60,773 nt of DNA from Komarekiella delphini-convector SJRDD-AB1 (GTDB lineage: Bacteria; Cyanobacteriota; Cyanobacteriia; Cyanobacteriales; Nostocaceae), in contig NZ_VJXY01000046.1 of the NCBI RefSeq assembly GCF_014831675.1, positions 1-60,773 of the forward strand. The letters are read 5' to 3'. Made by a program: the position numbers and the translations under genes. The notes beneath the pieces are model-generated. The model made no database searches, had not been told where the DNA came from, and saw only the letters and a program-made list of their open reading frames with translations. How positions within the stretch are numbered: position 1 is the stretch's first letter; each line of letters starts with the position of its first letter. Shown here piece by piece: positions 23,032-32,800 of this stretch.

Positions 23032-24072
23032 GTGATGAAAGATAGAGCCAAATATGGAATCGGAGTCAAAGGGCAGCTTGATGATTGGTTTTCCATCAAT
23101 TGGAAGATAGTCAAAAAGCGTGTTAGGAACCTCAGACAAAGAATTTACCGTGCCACCCAGAATCGTCAACATAACAAAGTACGTAGCTTCATGAAATTAA
23201 TGCTACGTAGCTTCTCCAACACCGCTAGAAAGATTGAAGATATCGACTTTATTAAACCCTACATCGAAGGTTGGTTGAGCAACAGGGGATTGGAACTAAA
23301 TCAAGATAAAACTAGAATTGTCAATGTTGAAACTGGATTTAATTTTCTAGGATTCAATATTAGACAACATAATGGTAAATGTCTAACTAAACCTCAAAAG
23401 GAGAAAGTTCTAGTCAAACTCAAAGAAATTAGAGAATGGCTGAAACATCACCCTGATGTCTCCCCGGAAGTTTTAATAAACAAACTCAACCCCATAATTC
23501 GAGGATGGGACAACTACTACAGATTTGGGGTTAGTAAACAAGTCTTCTCATTCTTTGATGACCAAATATGGAGAATGCTCTATAAATGGGTATTGAGAAG
23601 ACATGGTAAAAGAAGGAAGAAATGGGTGTTAAGAAAATATTTTCGCCGCCTTAGTGGTGGCTGGAAATTTTTTGCCTTAACTCAAGACAGAAGAAGTAAA
23701 CCAAAATCAATTTACATTACAGAACTGTCGAAAATCCCCATTCAACGCCATGTCAAAGTTAAAGGCTTTGCATCACCTGATGACCCCACATTGCATAAAT
23801 ATTGGCATTCCAGAAGCACTCGGTACGGGAAAACTCGTTGGATTAAAGGCTCAAAACTTTACTTAATCGCCGAACAACAAAACTGGCTTTGCCCAATATG
23901 CAGTGAACATCTGTTTAATGGAGAAGAAATCGACACACATCACATTCAAAGTGTGAAAGATGGAGGAACAGATAATATCAACAATCTCGTTCATCTTCAT
24001 AAGGTGTGTCACCAAGCCACACATTATTGCAGACGTTCTGGTAAGCCGAGGCTTGAGCCGGATGATTGGTAA
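23032..24072 (+). CDS. Intron-encoded protein lacking RT core: maturase X plus HNH
   Basis: A 346-residue protein. The N-terminus (residues 1-60, DDWFSINWKIVKKRVRNLRQ..MLRSFSN) is the RT-0 region. It then jumps directly to TARKIEDIDFIKPYIEGWL, the part that normally follows the YADD catalytic motif. RT motifs 1-5, including YADD, are missing, while the frame stays open. Retained are RT-7 (LNQDKTRIV..GFNFLGFNIR), the X/maturase domain (LNPIIRGWDNYYRFGVSK) and a C-terminal HNH endonuclease (CPICSEHLF..DTHHIQSVKDGGTD..LVHLHKVCHQ). An in-frame deletion of roughly 200-250 codons is inferred. The junction lies by a direct repeat ACGTAGCTTC (23179 and 23204). Confidence 0.8.
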   Translation: MMKDRAKYGIGVKGQLDDWFSINWKIVKKRVRNLRQRIYRATQNRQHNKVRSFMKLMLRSFSNTARKIEDIDFIKPYIEGWLSNRGLELNQDKTRIVNVETGFNFLGFNIRQHNGKCLTKPQKEKVLVKLKEIREWLKHHPDVSPEVLINKLNPIIRGWDNYYRFGVSKQVFSFFDDQIWRMLYKWVLRRHGKRRKKWVLRKYFRRLSGGWKFFALTQDRRSKPKSIYITELSKIPIQRHVKVKGFASPDDPTLHKYWHSRSTRYGKTRWIKGSKLYLIAEQQNWLCPICSEHLFNGEEIDTHHIQSVKDGGTDNINNLVHLHKVCHQATHYCRRSGKPRLEPDDW

Positions 24073-24088
24073 CAATCTTGTCCGGTTC
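24055..24088 (+). ncRNA. Group II intron domain V
   Basis: A 34-nt hairpin starting GAGCCGGATGATTG, loop GTAA, then CAATCTTGTCCGGTTC. The basal stem GAGCCG/CGGTTC, the GNRA-type loop and the bulge are the hallmarks of domain V. It overlaps the last codons of the intron protein. Confidence 0.85.
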
Positions 24089-24130
24089 TTAGGGGAGGAG
24101 GATACGGCGACGTATGCCTCCTTACCCGAC

Positions 24131-24872
24131 ATGTGTAAAAAGCTGCAAGATGGTCTGGAAACTCCTGCTATATATAGGTTTCGGCAATTTTTAAGTAAAA
24201 TTATTACTGTGGTATAAACTTTGCGTGTCTATGGCTACAAAAACCGGAGTATCTATTAACTTTATTTACAGGTTGTACAGCTTGGACTCGGAGCTTCTTT
24301 CAAAGTGAATTGCCTGAAGCTCCTTTTAATAAAGGGTTGTAGCCCATTATATAGCCTTCAACCACACAGTTTTATTAATTCTCTTTGGTAGGCGAAAAGC
24401 AATTATTGACCCTCACACTGCAAGTATGCGCGGCTCAAATCAGGCGGAACTATTAAAAACGCTAAAAGCCATATGCAACAAGCTTTTCCAGACCATCTTG
24501 CTTAAAATTACACATATCTCGGCTCAACCCCTTAAACACCAGATATATCAAGGATTACAGCAATTATGTAGTCTTGATGCCATTCTAGGGAGCGACCATT
24601 TGAAGCTGGAACTTCTATAACTACCAAAATCTTTGAAACCTAGAATTTGCAAGGGTTTCCAGCCTCTATTTCCGAATTTGCACTTATCTCGCGGCTCTAT
24701 GCCTGTCTTGGGCTGTTTCAGCAGGAGTTAGATTACCTCTGTTCTTGGCAAAGGTATTGCCAGCTAATATTAAATTATGTAACATCAAGTCATGTAACGT
24801 CAAGTTATTAGCTTGATAAAAAGCTGACAACAGTTTTTGGACGATGAATGTTAGTTGTATGTTTTTGTTCAG
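24131..24872. other. Region between intron and sensor kinase, no gene recognised
   Basis: About 740 bases. Short open frames exist but none has a ribosome-binding site or recognisable domain. Repeats of the type ATGTAACATCAAGTCATGTAACGTCAAGTTATTAG (two TGTAACATCAAGT-like units at about 24778-24808) lie upstream of the kinase. The segment may hold the 3' exon of whatever the intron interrupted. Confidence 0.35.
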
Positions 24873-26408
24873 ATGGCACATAATTCCCAAGAAGCATTGC
24901 AGCGGAGTGAGAAACTCTATCGCCACTTGGTTGAGAGCCAAACCGATGTGATTGTCCGTACTGATTTGCCGGGGCGGTTGACTTTCGCTAATTTAGCGGC
25001 GTGCCAAACATTCGGCTTGCAATTGGATGAGTTACGCGATCACTTATTGTTTGAGTTTTTTCATCCAGATGACCTACCTCAAGCGAGAGAAAACATGACA
25101 GCTTTAGCATCTCCACCTCATCGCTTGACCGTTAGTGAGCAACGTGCATTGACAGTTAACGGTATTCGTTGGTTTCAATGGAACGTTACCGCAATTACAG
25201 ATGAACTTGGACAGGTCATTGAAACTCAGGGGGTAGGAAGAGATATCACTGAGAAAAAACAATTAGAAGCGCAATTGCTCCGTCTCCAGCGTTTAGAAAG
25301 CCTTGGCACGCTGGCGAGTGGTATTGCCCACGACCTCAACAACATCTTGGCGCCCATTATGTTCTCAGTTCAAATGTTGACGCTTAAACTTCCGTATATA
25401 GATGCACGCAATCAGCAACTACTAAAGATTATCGAAAATAACTCTAAACGTGCGGCAGATTTAGTCAAGCAAATTCTCACGTTTGCACGGGGCTCTGAAG
25501 GTAGAAGTATTTGTTTGCAAATAGAACCCTTACTACTGGAAGTTGAGCAAATTCTTAACAGTACATTTCCAAAGTCGATCATAATCAGCAAAAATCTATC
25601 TACACAAAACCTTTGGAGAATCAAGGCAGATCCTAGTCAAATACATCAGGTATTAATGAACCTGTGCGTCAATGCTCGTGATGCCATGCCTGAAGGCGGC
25701 ACCCTATCTATCTGTGCAAATAATTTCTTCGTTGATGAAAACTTTGCCAGGATGAATTTGGATGCTAATGTAGGGGACTATGTAGTTATAACTGTGTCAG
25801 ATACGGGATTTGGCATGGCCCCACTCATTTTAGATCGCATTTTTGAACCCTTCTTCACAACTAAGGAACCGGGCAAAGGCACAGGGCTAGGTCTTTCTAC
25901 TGTAATTGGCATTGTCAAAAACTACCGTGGTTTTATTAACGTAGAGAGCGAGGTTAGTAAAGGCACCCAATTTCAGGTGTATTTGCCAGCAGATGAGGAA
26001 AGGACAAATCAGCAAGCAGAGAACTTGGAATTGTCCAACGGGAACAGAGAATTGATTCTAGTGGTAGATGATGAAGCCGCTATTTTGGAGATTACCAAGA
26101 CTTCATTAGAAGACTATAACTACAGAACCTTAACAGCTAGTAATGCAATCGAGGCAGTTTCATTGTACGCCGAGTACAAAAATCAAATCAGCATAGTGTT
26201 AATGGATATGATGATGCCGTCGATGGATGGGTTAACCGCCATCCGTATCCTGCAAAAAATGAATCCACAGGTCAAGATTATTGCCATCAGCGGGAGCGCG
26301 GCAAATAGCCCGCTTATCGAAGCTGCTGACGCTGGCATTAATCTATTTTTGCAGAAGCCCTATACTCTTAGCCAATTATTATACGCTATTAAGGACTTAT
26401 TGAGCTAA
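24873..26408 (+). CDS. PAS hybrid sensor histidine kinase
   Basis: A 511-residue protein; start at 24873 (MAHNSQEALQRSEKLYRHLV). A PAS domain is at about 15-130 (DVIVRTDLPGRLTFANLAAC.. VGRDITEKK). The histidine-acceptor box is GIAHDLNNILAP (His near 152). The ATPase domain has an N box NLCVNARDAMP, G1 DTGFGM and G2 GKGTGLGLS. The C-terminal receiver has ILVVDDE and phosphoacceptor Asp in LMDMMMPSMDG (about 446). No sensor beyond PAS and no membrane segment, so it is cytosolic. Two single-domain receivers are encoded nearby on the other strand and may be phosphorelay partners. Confidence 0.85.
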   Translation: MAHNSQEALQRSEKLYRHLVESQTDVIVRTDLPGRLTFANLAACQTFGLQLDELRDHLLFEFFHPDDLPQARENMTALASPPHRLTVSEQRALTVNGIRWFQWNVTAITDELGQVIETQGVGRDITEKKQLEAQLLRLQRLESLGTLASGIAHDLNNILAPIMFSVQMLTLKLPYIDARNQQLLKIIENNSKRAADLVKQILTFARGSEGRSICLQIEPLLLEVEQILNSTFPKSIIISKNLSTQNLWRIKADPSQIHQVLMNLCVNARDAMPEGGTLSICANNFFVDENFARMNLDANVGDYVVITVSDTGFGMAPLILDRIFEPFFTTKEPGKGTGLGLSTVIGIVKNYRGFINVESEVSKGTQFQVYLPADEERTNQQAENLELSNGNRELILVVDDEAAILEITKTSLEDYNYRTLTASNAIEAVSLYAEYKNQISIVLMDMMMPSMDGLTAIRILQKMNPQVKIIAISGSAANSPLIEAADAGINLFLQKPYTLSQLLYAIKDLLS

Positions 26409-26800
26409 CCATCAGTTGAACATCAAAACTATAATTGATAGTAACTTTATAAATGGGATGAGAAAGTAAAGATTTGGGAAAAAATGCCATTTTGTCATGT
26501 ATATAAACAAATAAAATCTTAAATTTATTAACTAATTATGTACCAATGGGTTTGGAGATAGCCAAGTCATAAATTAATAATTTATTTTTGAGAAAATCAG
26601 TTATAAAGCTAAGCATTGCTACTGCTGGTTTTGTCCGATTTATCTATGTTTATTTACCTGTAATTCTTTGACAATAGTATTTAAATGCTCGCTTAGTAAA
26701 AACATGCGTTTTTGCTAAGTAAACTTTGCGATTAATTATCTAAGTTGGTGTCAAATTCAACGAGTAAGCACTAGAAACAGACTATTTATAACCGGAAATT
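26409..26800. other. AT-rich intergenic region
   Basis: Very AT-rich, with no gene. AAACATGCGTTTTTGCTAAGTAAACTTTGC (about 26699-26729) contains nearby TTTGCTAAG and CTTAGTAAA segments that form a weak hairpin. It presumably carries the promoter of the oxygenase gene downstream. Confidence 0.3.
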
Positions 26801-27565
26801 ATGACTATAATTATTTCTTCAGAGACTAAAATTTACAATCAATTACACCAAGTTTTATCAGAAATAACAACTGCACAGGATTTATCTCTACATCCCTTTG
26901 TTCAACGCTTTGCTAAGGGAGATTTTTCACAAGACGCAATCCGCCAGTTTGCTATGAAAATGTTACCTGGCTCAAACAGATTCAATATGGCTTTTCTCAA
27001 AGTTGCGTCAAAAATGGAAAGTTACCTTGCTAGAACGCTCATGCTAGAGAATGCATTTACTGAACACGGTAAACTCAATGCAGACTTTGCCCATGTGGCA
27101 TTGTTTATGCGCTTTATGAAAGGTATTAACTGTCCGAAAATCGATATCAATGCTGATGATGGAGCATTTCTCATTCCGGCACTACGCTTTAAAAAATTTG
27201 AAGTTTGTGATGAAGAACCTCTAGTACTTTCCTTAGGAAGATTTGCGGCGATTGAGCAAGTCCTACCTGGAGTGTTTACCAAGTATATCGAGGGACTTCG
27301 CAAAATATTTCAGGGGATTGATGACTATACCATCGAATATTTCCACATTCACTGCGACTTAGATCCAGAACATACGGATGAGTTAATTCAGGTGGCTCAA
27401 ATGTATATAAAGTCTGAGAAAGACATTGAAATTTTCAGTGACGGAGTTCAAGGTATGGTTAAATCAATTGCTGATATGTTTTCTTGGATGGATGAAAATC
27501 TAGAAAAAGAAGCATTAGCTGTAGCGACCCGCAAACCAAGCGATTTGGAACCTATATTAATATAA
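26801..27565 (+). CDS. Haem-oxygenase-like di-iron oxygenase family protein
   Basis: A 254-residue all-helical protein of the TenA/PqqC/haem-oxygenase-like superfamily, annotated elsewhere as iron-containing redox enzyme. Putative metal ligands lie in MLENAFTEHGK (Glu and His, about 86-93), AAIEQVLPG (Glu about 151) and EYFHIHCDLDPEHTDE (His, Asp, His about 182-193). The N-terminus resembles LHPFVQRFAKGDFSQDAIRQF of this family. Such enzymes oxidise amines, lipids or amino-acid-derived substrates, but the substrate here cannot be told. It stands alone between a sensor kinase and receiver genes. Confidence 0.75.
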   Translation: MTIIISSETKIYNQLHQVLSEITTAQDLSLHPFVQRFAKGDFSQDAIRQFAMKMLPGSNRFNMAFLKVASKMESYLARTLMLENAFTEHGKLNADFAHVALFMRFMKGINCPKIDINADDGAFLIPALRFKKFEVCDEEPLVLSLGRFAAIEQVLPGVFTKYIEGLRKIFQGIDDYTIEYFHIHCDLDPEHTDELIQVAQMYIKSEKDIEIFSDGVQGMVKSIADMFSWMDENLEKEALAVATRKPSDLEPILI

Positions 27566-27828
27566 ACTTGAGTTATTTTAGCCACTCCCACCATTAAGAA
27601 GATCCAAGAAATAAAATGAACAACCCTATCAAGGATATTGTGGCTAAACGACTATATATTTGGCGATGAAAGCAACAGAGGGCTTTCATAGACTAAGGGC
27701 ATTTTATTACAGGGCTCGTGCCTTAGAAGTGGTGGGATTCTGGCTAGGAGTTCATATTAGCTTTTAGTCCTTGCTGGCAAATCTTGTTAATATTTCCTAA
27801 CTTCGTGGAGAACTGCTCTGCCGGAGAA
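27566..27828. other. Intergenic region between convergent genes
   Basis: No gene. An imperfect inverted repeat (AGCCACTCCCACCATTAAGAA at about 27579 versus TAGAAGTGGTGGGATTCTGGC at about 27723) brackets the region and may be a remnant element or a shared terminator. Confidence 0.35.
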
Positions 27829-28314
27829 TCAGACTAGATTTATTCCATTACGTCCTTGTCCCGCCAAATTCTTTGGACTGCTTTTACCCGAACGCAAAAG
27901 CAGTTTTGCTACTTCTGTTATTAACTGCTCTAGGTGTGAAGGCTTTTCTATATAAGTTTGAAACCCAGCCGCTAGAGCTTTTTCACGCGCCTTAGCTTCT
28001 GCGCTGCTACTAAAAGCAATCGCTGGAATTTCTCTATTTTGTAGCTGCGTAAGTTGCCTGATTTTTTGTATTAACCAATATCCATCGTACCAAGGCATCG
28101 CAAGATCGCTGATTAAAAGATCCACTGGAAATCGTTTAATCAGCGATAATGCTGACGAAGCATTGTTTGCCGTCATTACTTGAATTCCATAGCTTTCAAG
28201 AAGATAAGTAACTAAAAAAAGGATATCTTTTGTATCATCTACTACAAGAACTCTCAATCCTTTGAAGATATTTATATCATCTTTAGGATACGCATCACAA
28301 TAATTCTTTGACAT
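27829..28314 (-). CDS. Single-domain response regulator (receiver)
   Basis: A 161-residue CheY-like protein. It has the acidic pair in VLVVDDTKD (about 23-27), the phosphoacceptor Asp in LLISDLAMPWYDG (about 70), Ser in AFSSSAEA and the Lys of YIEKPSH (about 124). A short basic tail follows (RSGKSSPKNLAGQGRNG). No output domain. There is a strong Shine-Dalgarno, AAGGAGG, nine bases before the ATG. Probably acts in a phosphorelay with the hybrid kinase at 24873-26408 or a chromosomal kinase. Confidence 0.85.
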   Translation of the reverse strand: MSKNYCDAYPKDDINIFKGLRVLVVDDTKDILFLVTYLLESYGIQVMTANNASSALSLIKRFPVDLLISDLAMPWYDGYWLIQKIRQLTQLQNREIPAIAFSSSAEAKAREKALAAGFQTYIEKPSHLEQLITEVAKLLLRSGKSSPKNLAGQGRNGINLV

Positions 28315-28971
28315 GATAAATTGGCCTCCTTAGTTGCCAACTCAATTACGGAGGAAGTCCTACTAGTGGCTAGCGGCTAACTAGCTATCTAGTGGGCACT
28401 TGAAATTTTATTAACTTGATTTAACAACTAATTAAATCAACTTTCCTTACTTGAGTCTTATTCACAAAGATAGATAGTTATCGGTAGCTATTATATATTT
28501 AGTGTTAAATTTGACAAAAAACAATCGCGGTGAGGGGTGTGGTAACTACCCCCAAACTGTCAATTTTGCGCTATGATTTAATGTTTAACTTGCAAATAAT
28601 TGATAGCTATGTCATCTCAAAAATGAAAATTAATAATGACTAAGCCATTATCGCGCAAGGAAGTTTCACAGCACTGGCAGTCTTAAACCTTTACTAAAAA
28701 AGATTGACAGCCTTTACAAGATAGCCGTTTCTTAACTGGCTTTCTTACTGAGGCTGGCTTGTTTGTTTATAGTATAGGCTCTACTCTGCGGTATAAAATA
28801 GCGTCAAAAGCAAAGCTGGTTAGGGTTTAAGCAAAAATAAGTTGGTCAGGCTTGGCACGCGCCCTTTCCGGCGCGTGCCGCCTCCATGAGAGATTGTGAA
28901 TGAATTGATAAATATAAGCCTGACCAACTTATGAGAGCGGGGGGGCTTAACAATTCGCTACTTAGATATTG
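28315..28971. other. Intergenic region with dispersed repeat and a nested hairpin
   Basis: About 650 bases without a gene. Bases 28650-28800 resemble 56040-56185 in unit B (both have GCAAGGAAGTTTC, CCTTTACTA and similar downstream text), so an intergenic repeat is shared. A nested inverted-repeat element follows at 28837-28932. Both repeats lie beside receiver genes in their units. Confidence 0.5.
28837..28932. repeat. 96-bp nested inverted-repeat element
   Basis: Outer arms ATAAGTTGGTCAGGCTT (28837-28853) and its exact complement (28916-28932), 17 bp perfect. Directly inside the left arm is a perfect 10-bp hairpin GGCACGCGCC-CTTTCC-GGCGCGTGCC (28854-28879). It has no obvious target duplication and no T-tract. 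It could be a small mobile palindrome, an RNA element or an IS end. Confidence 0.75.
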
Positions 28972-29382
28972 TTAGAAATGATGTCGTTGCTGTAGAGCCG
29001 CCTGGACATATCCTATTAGTACATCAGGGTCAACGGGTTTTCGGATAACTCCAGCTACCTTGACATCAGGCTCCTTTCTCAAAAACGCCTCTTCGTCTGC
29101 CGTAATCAACAAAATAGTCAGAGATTGTAAAATCGGGTTGTTTCGGATGCGCCGAGCGACTTCGTACCCATCCATGTAGGGCATCATCACATCCAGTAGA
29201 AGTAGATCTGGTACTTTGGATTCAAGTCTTGCTAGTGCTGCCGCTCCCGACTCCACAATGTCAACTTCATAACCCTCTATTTCTAAAATAGTTTGGAGGA
29301 AAAAGCAGTTGTCTGCAACATCGTCGCACACAAGGATAAGCTTATTAGTACTATCTTGTTTAACTCCTGTTTGAAATGCCAT
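28972..29382 (-). CDS. Single-domain response regulator (receiver), paralogue of unit B copy
   Basis: A 136-residue CheY-like protein. It has an acidic pocket ILVCDDVADN (about 17-25), phosphoacceptor Asp in LLLLDVMMPYMDG (about 64), Thr in LLITADE and Lys in VIRKPVD (about 116). It is clearly related to the receiver at 58054-58437 (shared CDDVADN, IVESGAA, LDVMMP.MDG). It has no output domain; likely a phosphorelay intermediate. Confidence 0.85.
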   Translation of the reverse strand: MAFQTGVKQDSTNKLILVCDDVADNCFFLQTILEIEGYEVDIVESGAAALARLESKVPDLLLLDVMMPYMDGYEVARRIRNNPILQSLTILLITADEEAFLRKEPDVKVAGVIRKPVDPDVLIGYVQAALQQRHHF

Positions 29383-29809
29383 CTTGAAATAAAGACAAAA
29401 ACTTTTATTTAGTCCTTTATAGTTAGACCAACAAATTTTTTCGTCTTACTGTGGTGTTACATGCTAGGGTGAGTTTTCCCAGTTACTTGATATAAGTTCG
29501 CGTTCGCACCTAGTTACAACTTTTATAAACAAGGCACTTTAAACAAGCCAAACATCCTATTGCTTACTTTTTCTTTCCAAAAACGCCTAATAACATAAGT
29601 AAATTCTCAATTATTACCTGATGGGCATTGATTAAAATCTATGTTTTGCGAGCGCCTCAATTTAGCTCAACGTCACGTCAATATATATAGCTAGTAGTTA
29701 CACGATTGGGCTAATTCGTGGAATTAGAGCCTCAAAGTATTGAGATGACGTTAGGCGATAGTCAGTGTGATAGTCGGTGTGACAGCACGGGCGTTACTTT
29801 CCAACCCGA
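29383..29809. other. Intergenic region with an imperfect inverted repeat
   Basis: No gene. At 29668-29755 an imperfect inverted repeat (AACGTCACGTCAATA against TATTGAGATGACGTT) encloses TACACGATTGGGCTAATTCGTG. A related sequence without the second arm is at about 56963-57020 in unit B, so this is a dispersed element. Confidence 0.45.
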
Positions 29810-32800
29810 CTAACGATGCCAAGCTTGATAAAAGTCCAGATAAGTCATAGTTTGGGTGCAGTGCCAGATAACTTTGTAAGCCTCATTTGATAAGTGATTT
29901 TTCAAAGCGGTAACAACTACTGTCATATTTTCAGATTCTGTTAACAAATTTTGTAAACTTGATGCTGCTTCATTACGGATTTGTTGCGATTGAGAATCAC
30001 GAATTAACTCTACTAACGCAGTGATAGCAGTGGGATTATCTTTAGCTATTTTCCCTAAACTTGATGCTGCTTCATTACGGATTTGTTGCGATTGAGAATC
30101 ACGAATTAACTCTACTAACGCAGTGATAGCAGTGGGATTATCTTTAGCTATTTTCCCTAAACTTGATGCTGCTTCAATACAGATTTGCTGCGATTGAGAA
30201 TCACGAATTAACTCTACTAACGCAGTGATAGCAGTGGGATTATCTTTAGCTATTTTCCCTAAACTTGATGCTGCTTCAATACAGATTTGCTGCGATTGAG
30301 AATCACGAATTAACTTCACTAATGCAGTGATAGCAGTGAAATTATCTTTAGCTATTATCTCTAAAATTGATGTTACTGTAAAACGGATAAATCTCGATTG
30401 AGAATCACGAGCTAACTCCATTAATGCAGTGATAGCAGTGAAATTATCTTTAGCTATTATCCCTAACGATAATGCCACTATCAAACGGATTCCTTCCGAT
30501 TGAGAATCACGAATTAACTCCTCTAATGCAATGATATCAGTGGGGTTATTTTTAGCTATTATCCCTAAACTTGATGCCGCTAGATAACGGATTCCTTCCG
30601 ATTGAGAACCACGAGCTAACTCTTCTAATGCAGTGATAGCAGTGGGGTTATCTTTATTTATTTCCTCTAAAAATGATGCCACTAGAAAACGGACTTCTTC
30701 CGATTGAGAATCACGAGTTAACTCCTCTAACACAGTAATAGCAGTGGGATTATCTTTAGCTATTTCATCTAAATCTGATACCGCTTTAAAACGGATTTCT
30801 TCCGATTGATCATCAAGAATTAACTCTTCTAATACAGTGATAGCAGTAGGATTATCTTTAGCTATTTCCCTAAAAATAAATACCAATAGGTAACGGAATA
30901 CTTTCAATTTAGAATCAAGAATTAACTCCACTAATGCAGTGATAGCGGTGGGATTATCTTTAGCTGTATCCCCTAAAATTGATGCCACTTTATTACGGAT
31001 TTTTTCCGATTTAGAATCATGATCTGATTCCTCTAATACAGTGATAGCAGTGGGATTATCTTTAGCTGTATCCCCTAAAACTGATGCCACTTTATTACGG
31101 ATTTTTTCCGATTTAGAATCATGATCTGATTCCTTTAAGGCAGTGATAGCAGTGGGATTATCTTTAGCTATATCCCCTAAAATATATGTTACTTCATTAC
31201 GCATTTCTGGCGATTTATAATCACGAGCTAATTCCTTTAATGCAGTGATAGCAGTGGGGTTATCTTTAGCTATATCCCCTAAAATATGTGCCGCGTCAAA
31301 ATGAAATCTTGGCGATTGAGAATCACGAGTTAATTCCTTTAATGCAGTGATAGCAGTGGGGTTATCTTTAGCTATATCCCCTAAAATATATGCCACGTCA
31401 AAACGGAATTGTGGCGATTGAGAATTACGAATTAACTCCACTAATGCAGTGATAGCAGTGGGATTATCTTTAGCTATTCTCCCTAAAATATATGCTGCTT
31501 CAAAACGGAATTCTGGCGATTGAGAATTACGAATTAACTCCACTAATGCAGTGATAGCAGTGGGATTATCTTTAGCTATTTCCCCTAAAATTACTACTGC
31601 TTCAAAACGGATTTTTGGCAATTGAGAATGACGGATTAACTCCACTAATGTAGTGATAAATGCAGTGAGAACAGTGGGATTATCTTTAGCTATTCTCCCT
31701 AAAGCTACTGCTGCTTCAATACGTATTTTTGGCGATTGAGAGTCACGAATTAACTCCACTAATGCAGTGATAGCAGTGGGATCATCTTTAGCTATTATCC
31801 CTAAAATTGATGCTGCTTCAATACGTATTTTTGGCGATTGAGAATTACGAATTAACTCCACTAATGCAGTAATAGCAGTGGGATTATCTTTAGCTATTTC
31901 CCTTAAACTTAATACTGCTGGCCAACTGATTTTTTCCGATTTAGAATTTTCTATTAACTCCATCAATGCAGTGATAGCTTTTTTACGATCCGCTTCTACC
32001 AGGAAAGCCTTAGTACTTTCTTCTATCTGTTGGTGAAATCTCTGCCAGTCCTGTATTTTAATATTAAAATAACCAAAGCGCCATGTGACGATTTGCTTCA
32101 CAATTGCACCTGCCAAACCACAATCTTTAAACTCGGCAATCCCAGCTGCGGCTAGAAAGTAGGCTCGGTATTCATAAAATCCCTTCCAGTCAGGAATTTG
32201 ACTCTGACTTTTGCACCCATCCTCAAACTCTAACAACGCCTTAATAAATTCTTCCTTCTGCTGCTGTTTTATATCCTCTCGCCCCAACCATAGCAAAATT
32301 ACCTCTTTCCATTGTGGTTCAAAGATGCGATAGCTTCCTTGTTCTGGGTTCTCAGGAATGTGATTTAGAAAATATTGCCAATCGTCAACAGCTAATGCTG
32401 CGAAATATTCCTCAAAGGTCGCATGGTAGAAGGCATAAACTTTTTCTTTGCTGGAAGATTCAGCCGCAATCCCTACATGATTCAGCCAACCGAGTTTTAA
32501 TGCTTTGTAAAACAGCGAAGTCTCATCATCTGGATAGCCTAATTCTTCAATAATAAAAGTTTCTCGCAACCGGAACCGTGAACCCTCCTCGTTGATATCC
32601 CGTAGAGCTAAACGTCCCAATGCCTGATTTAAATGCTGTTGCTCTTGGATGCTGGTGCGGAAAAGGTTTTGTTTCCATTTGTAAAACTGTTGCACACACT
32701 GATGGTACAGTCCTGCCTTTGTCTCTGGTAAACCCCCCTCCTCACTTTGCCAGATACTACACAACAGTGCCAAACGCAGAGGAGTTTGCACCATATCCCG

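Larger units (their letters stand above)
22490..24130 (+). mobile_element. Group II intron (boundaries approximate)
   Basis: It is recognised from the maturase-type ORF (23032-24072), a canonical 34-nt domain V right after it (24055-24088), and a domain VI-like hairpin with the 3' end near CTTACCCGAC (24130). The 5' RNA (about 22490-23030) has the highly paired, GGTA/GCAGACTTCCCGT-rich look of cyanobacterial introns. A GTGCG-type 5' splice consensus is seen at 22575, so the true 5' end may be there. The encoded protein lacks its reverse-transcriptase core, so the intron is probably splicing-competent at best and not autonomously mobile. Confidence 0.75.

Noticed and set aside
29930-31990. Regular direct repeats about 102 bp apart could suggest a CRISPR or satellite array.
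   Set aside because: They are in frame within the NACHT gene, spell a HEAT-like protein repeat, and have no unique spacers.
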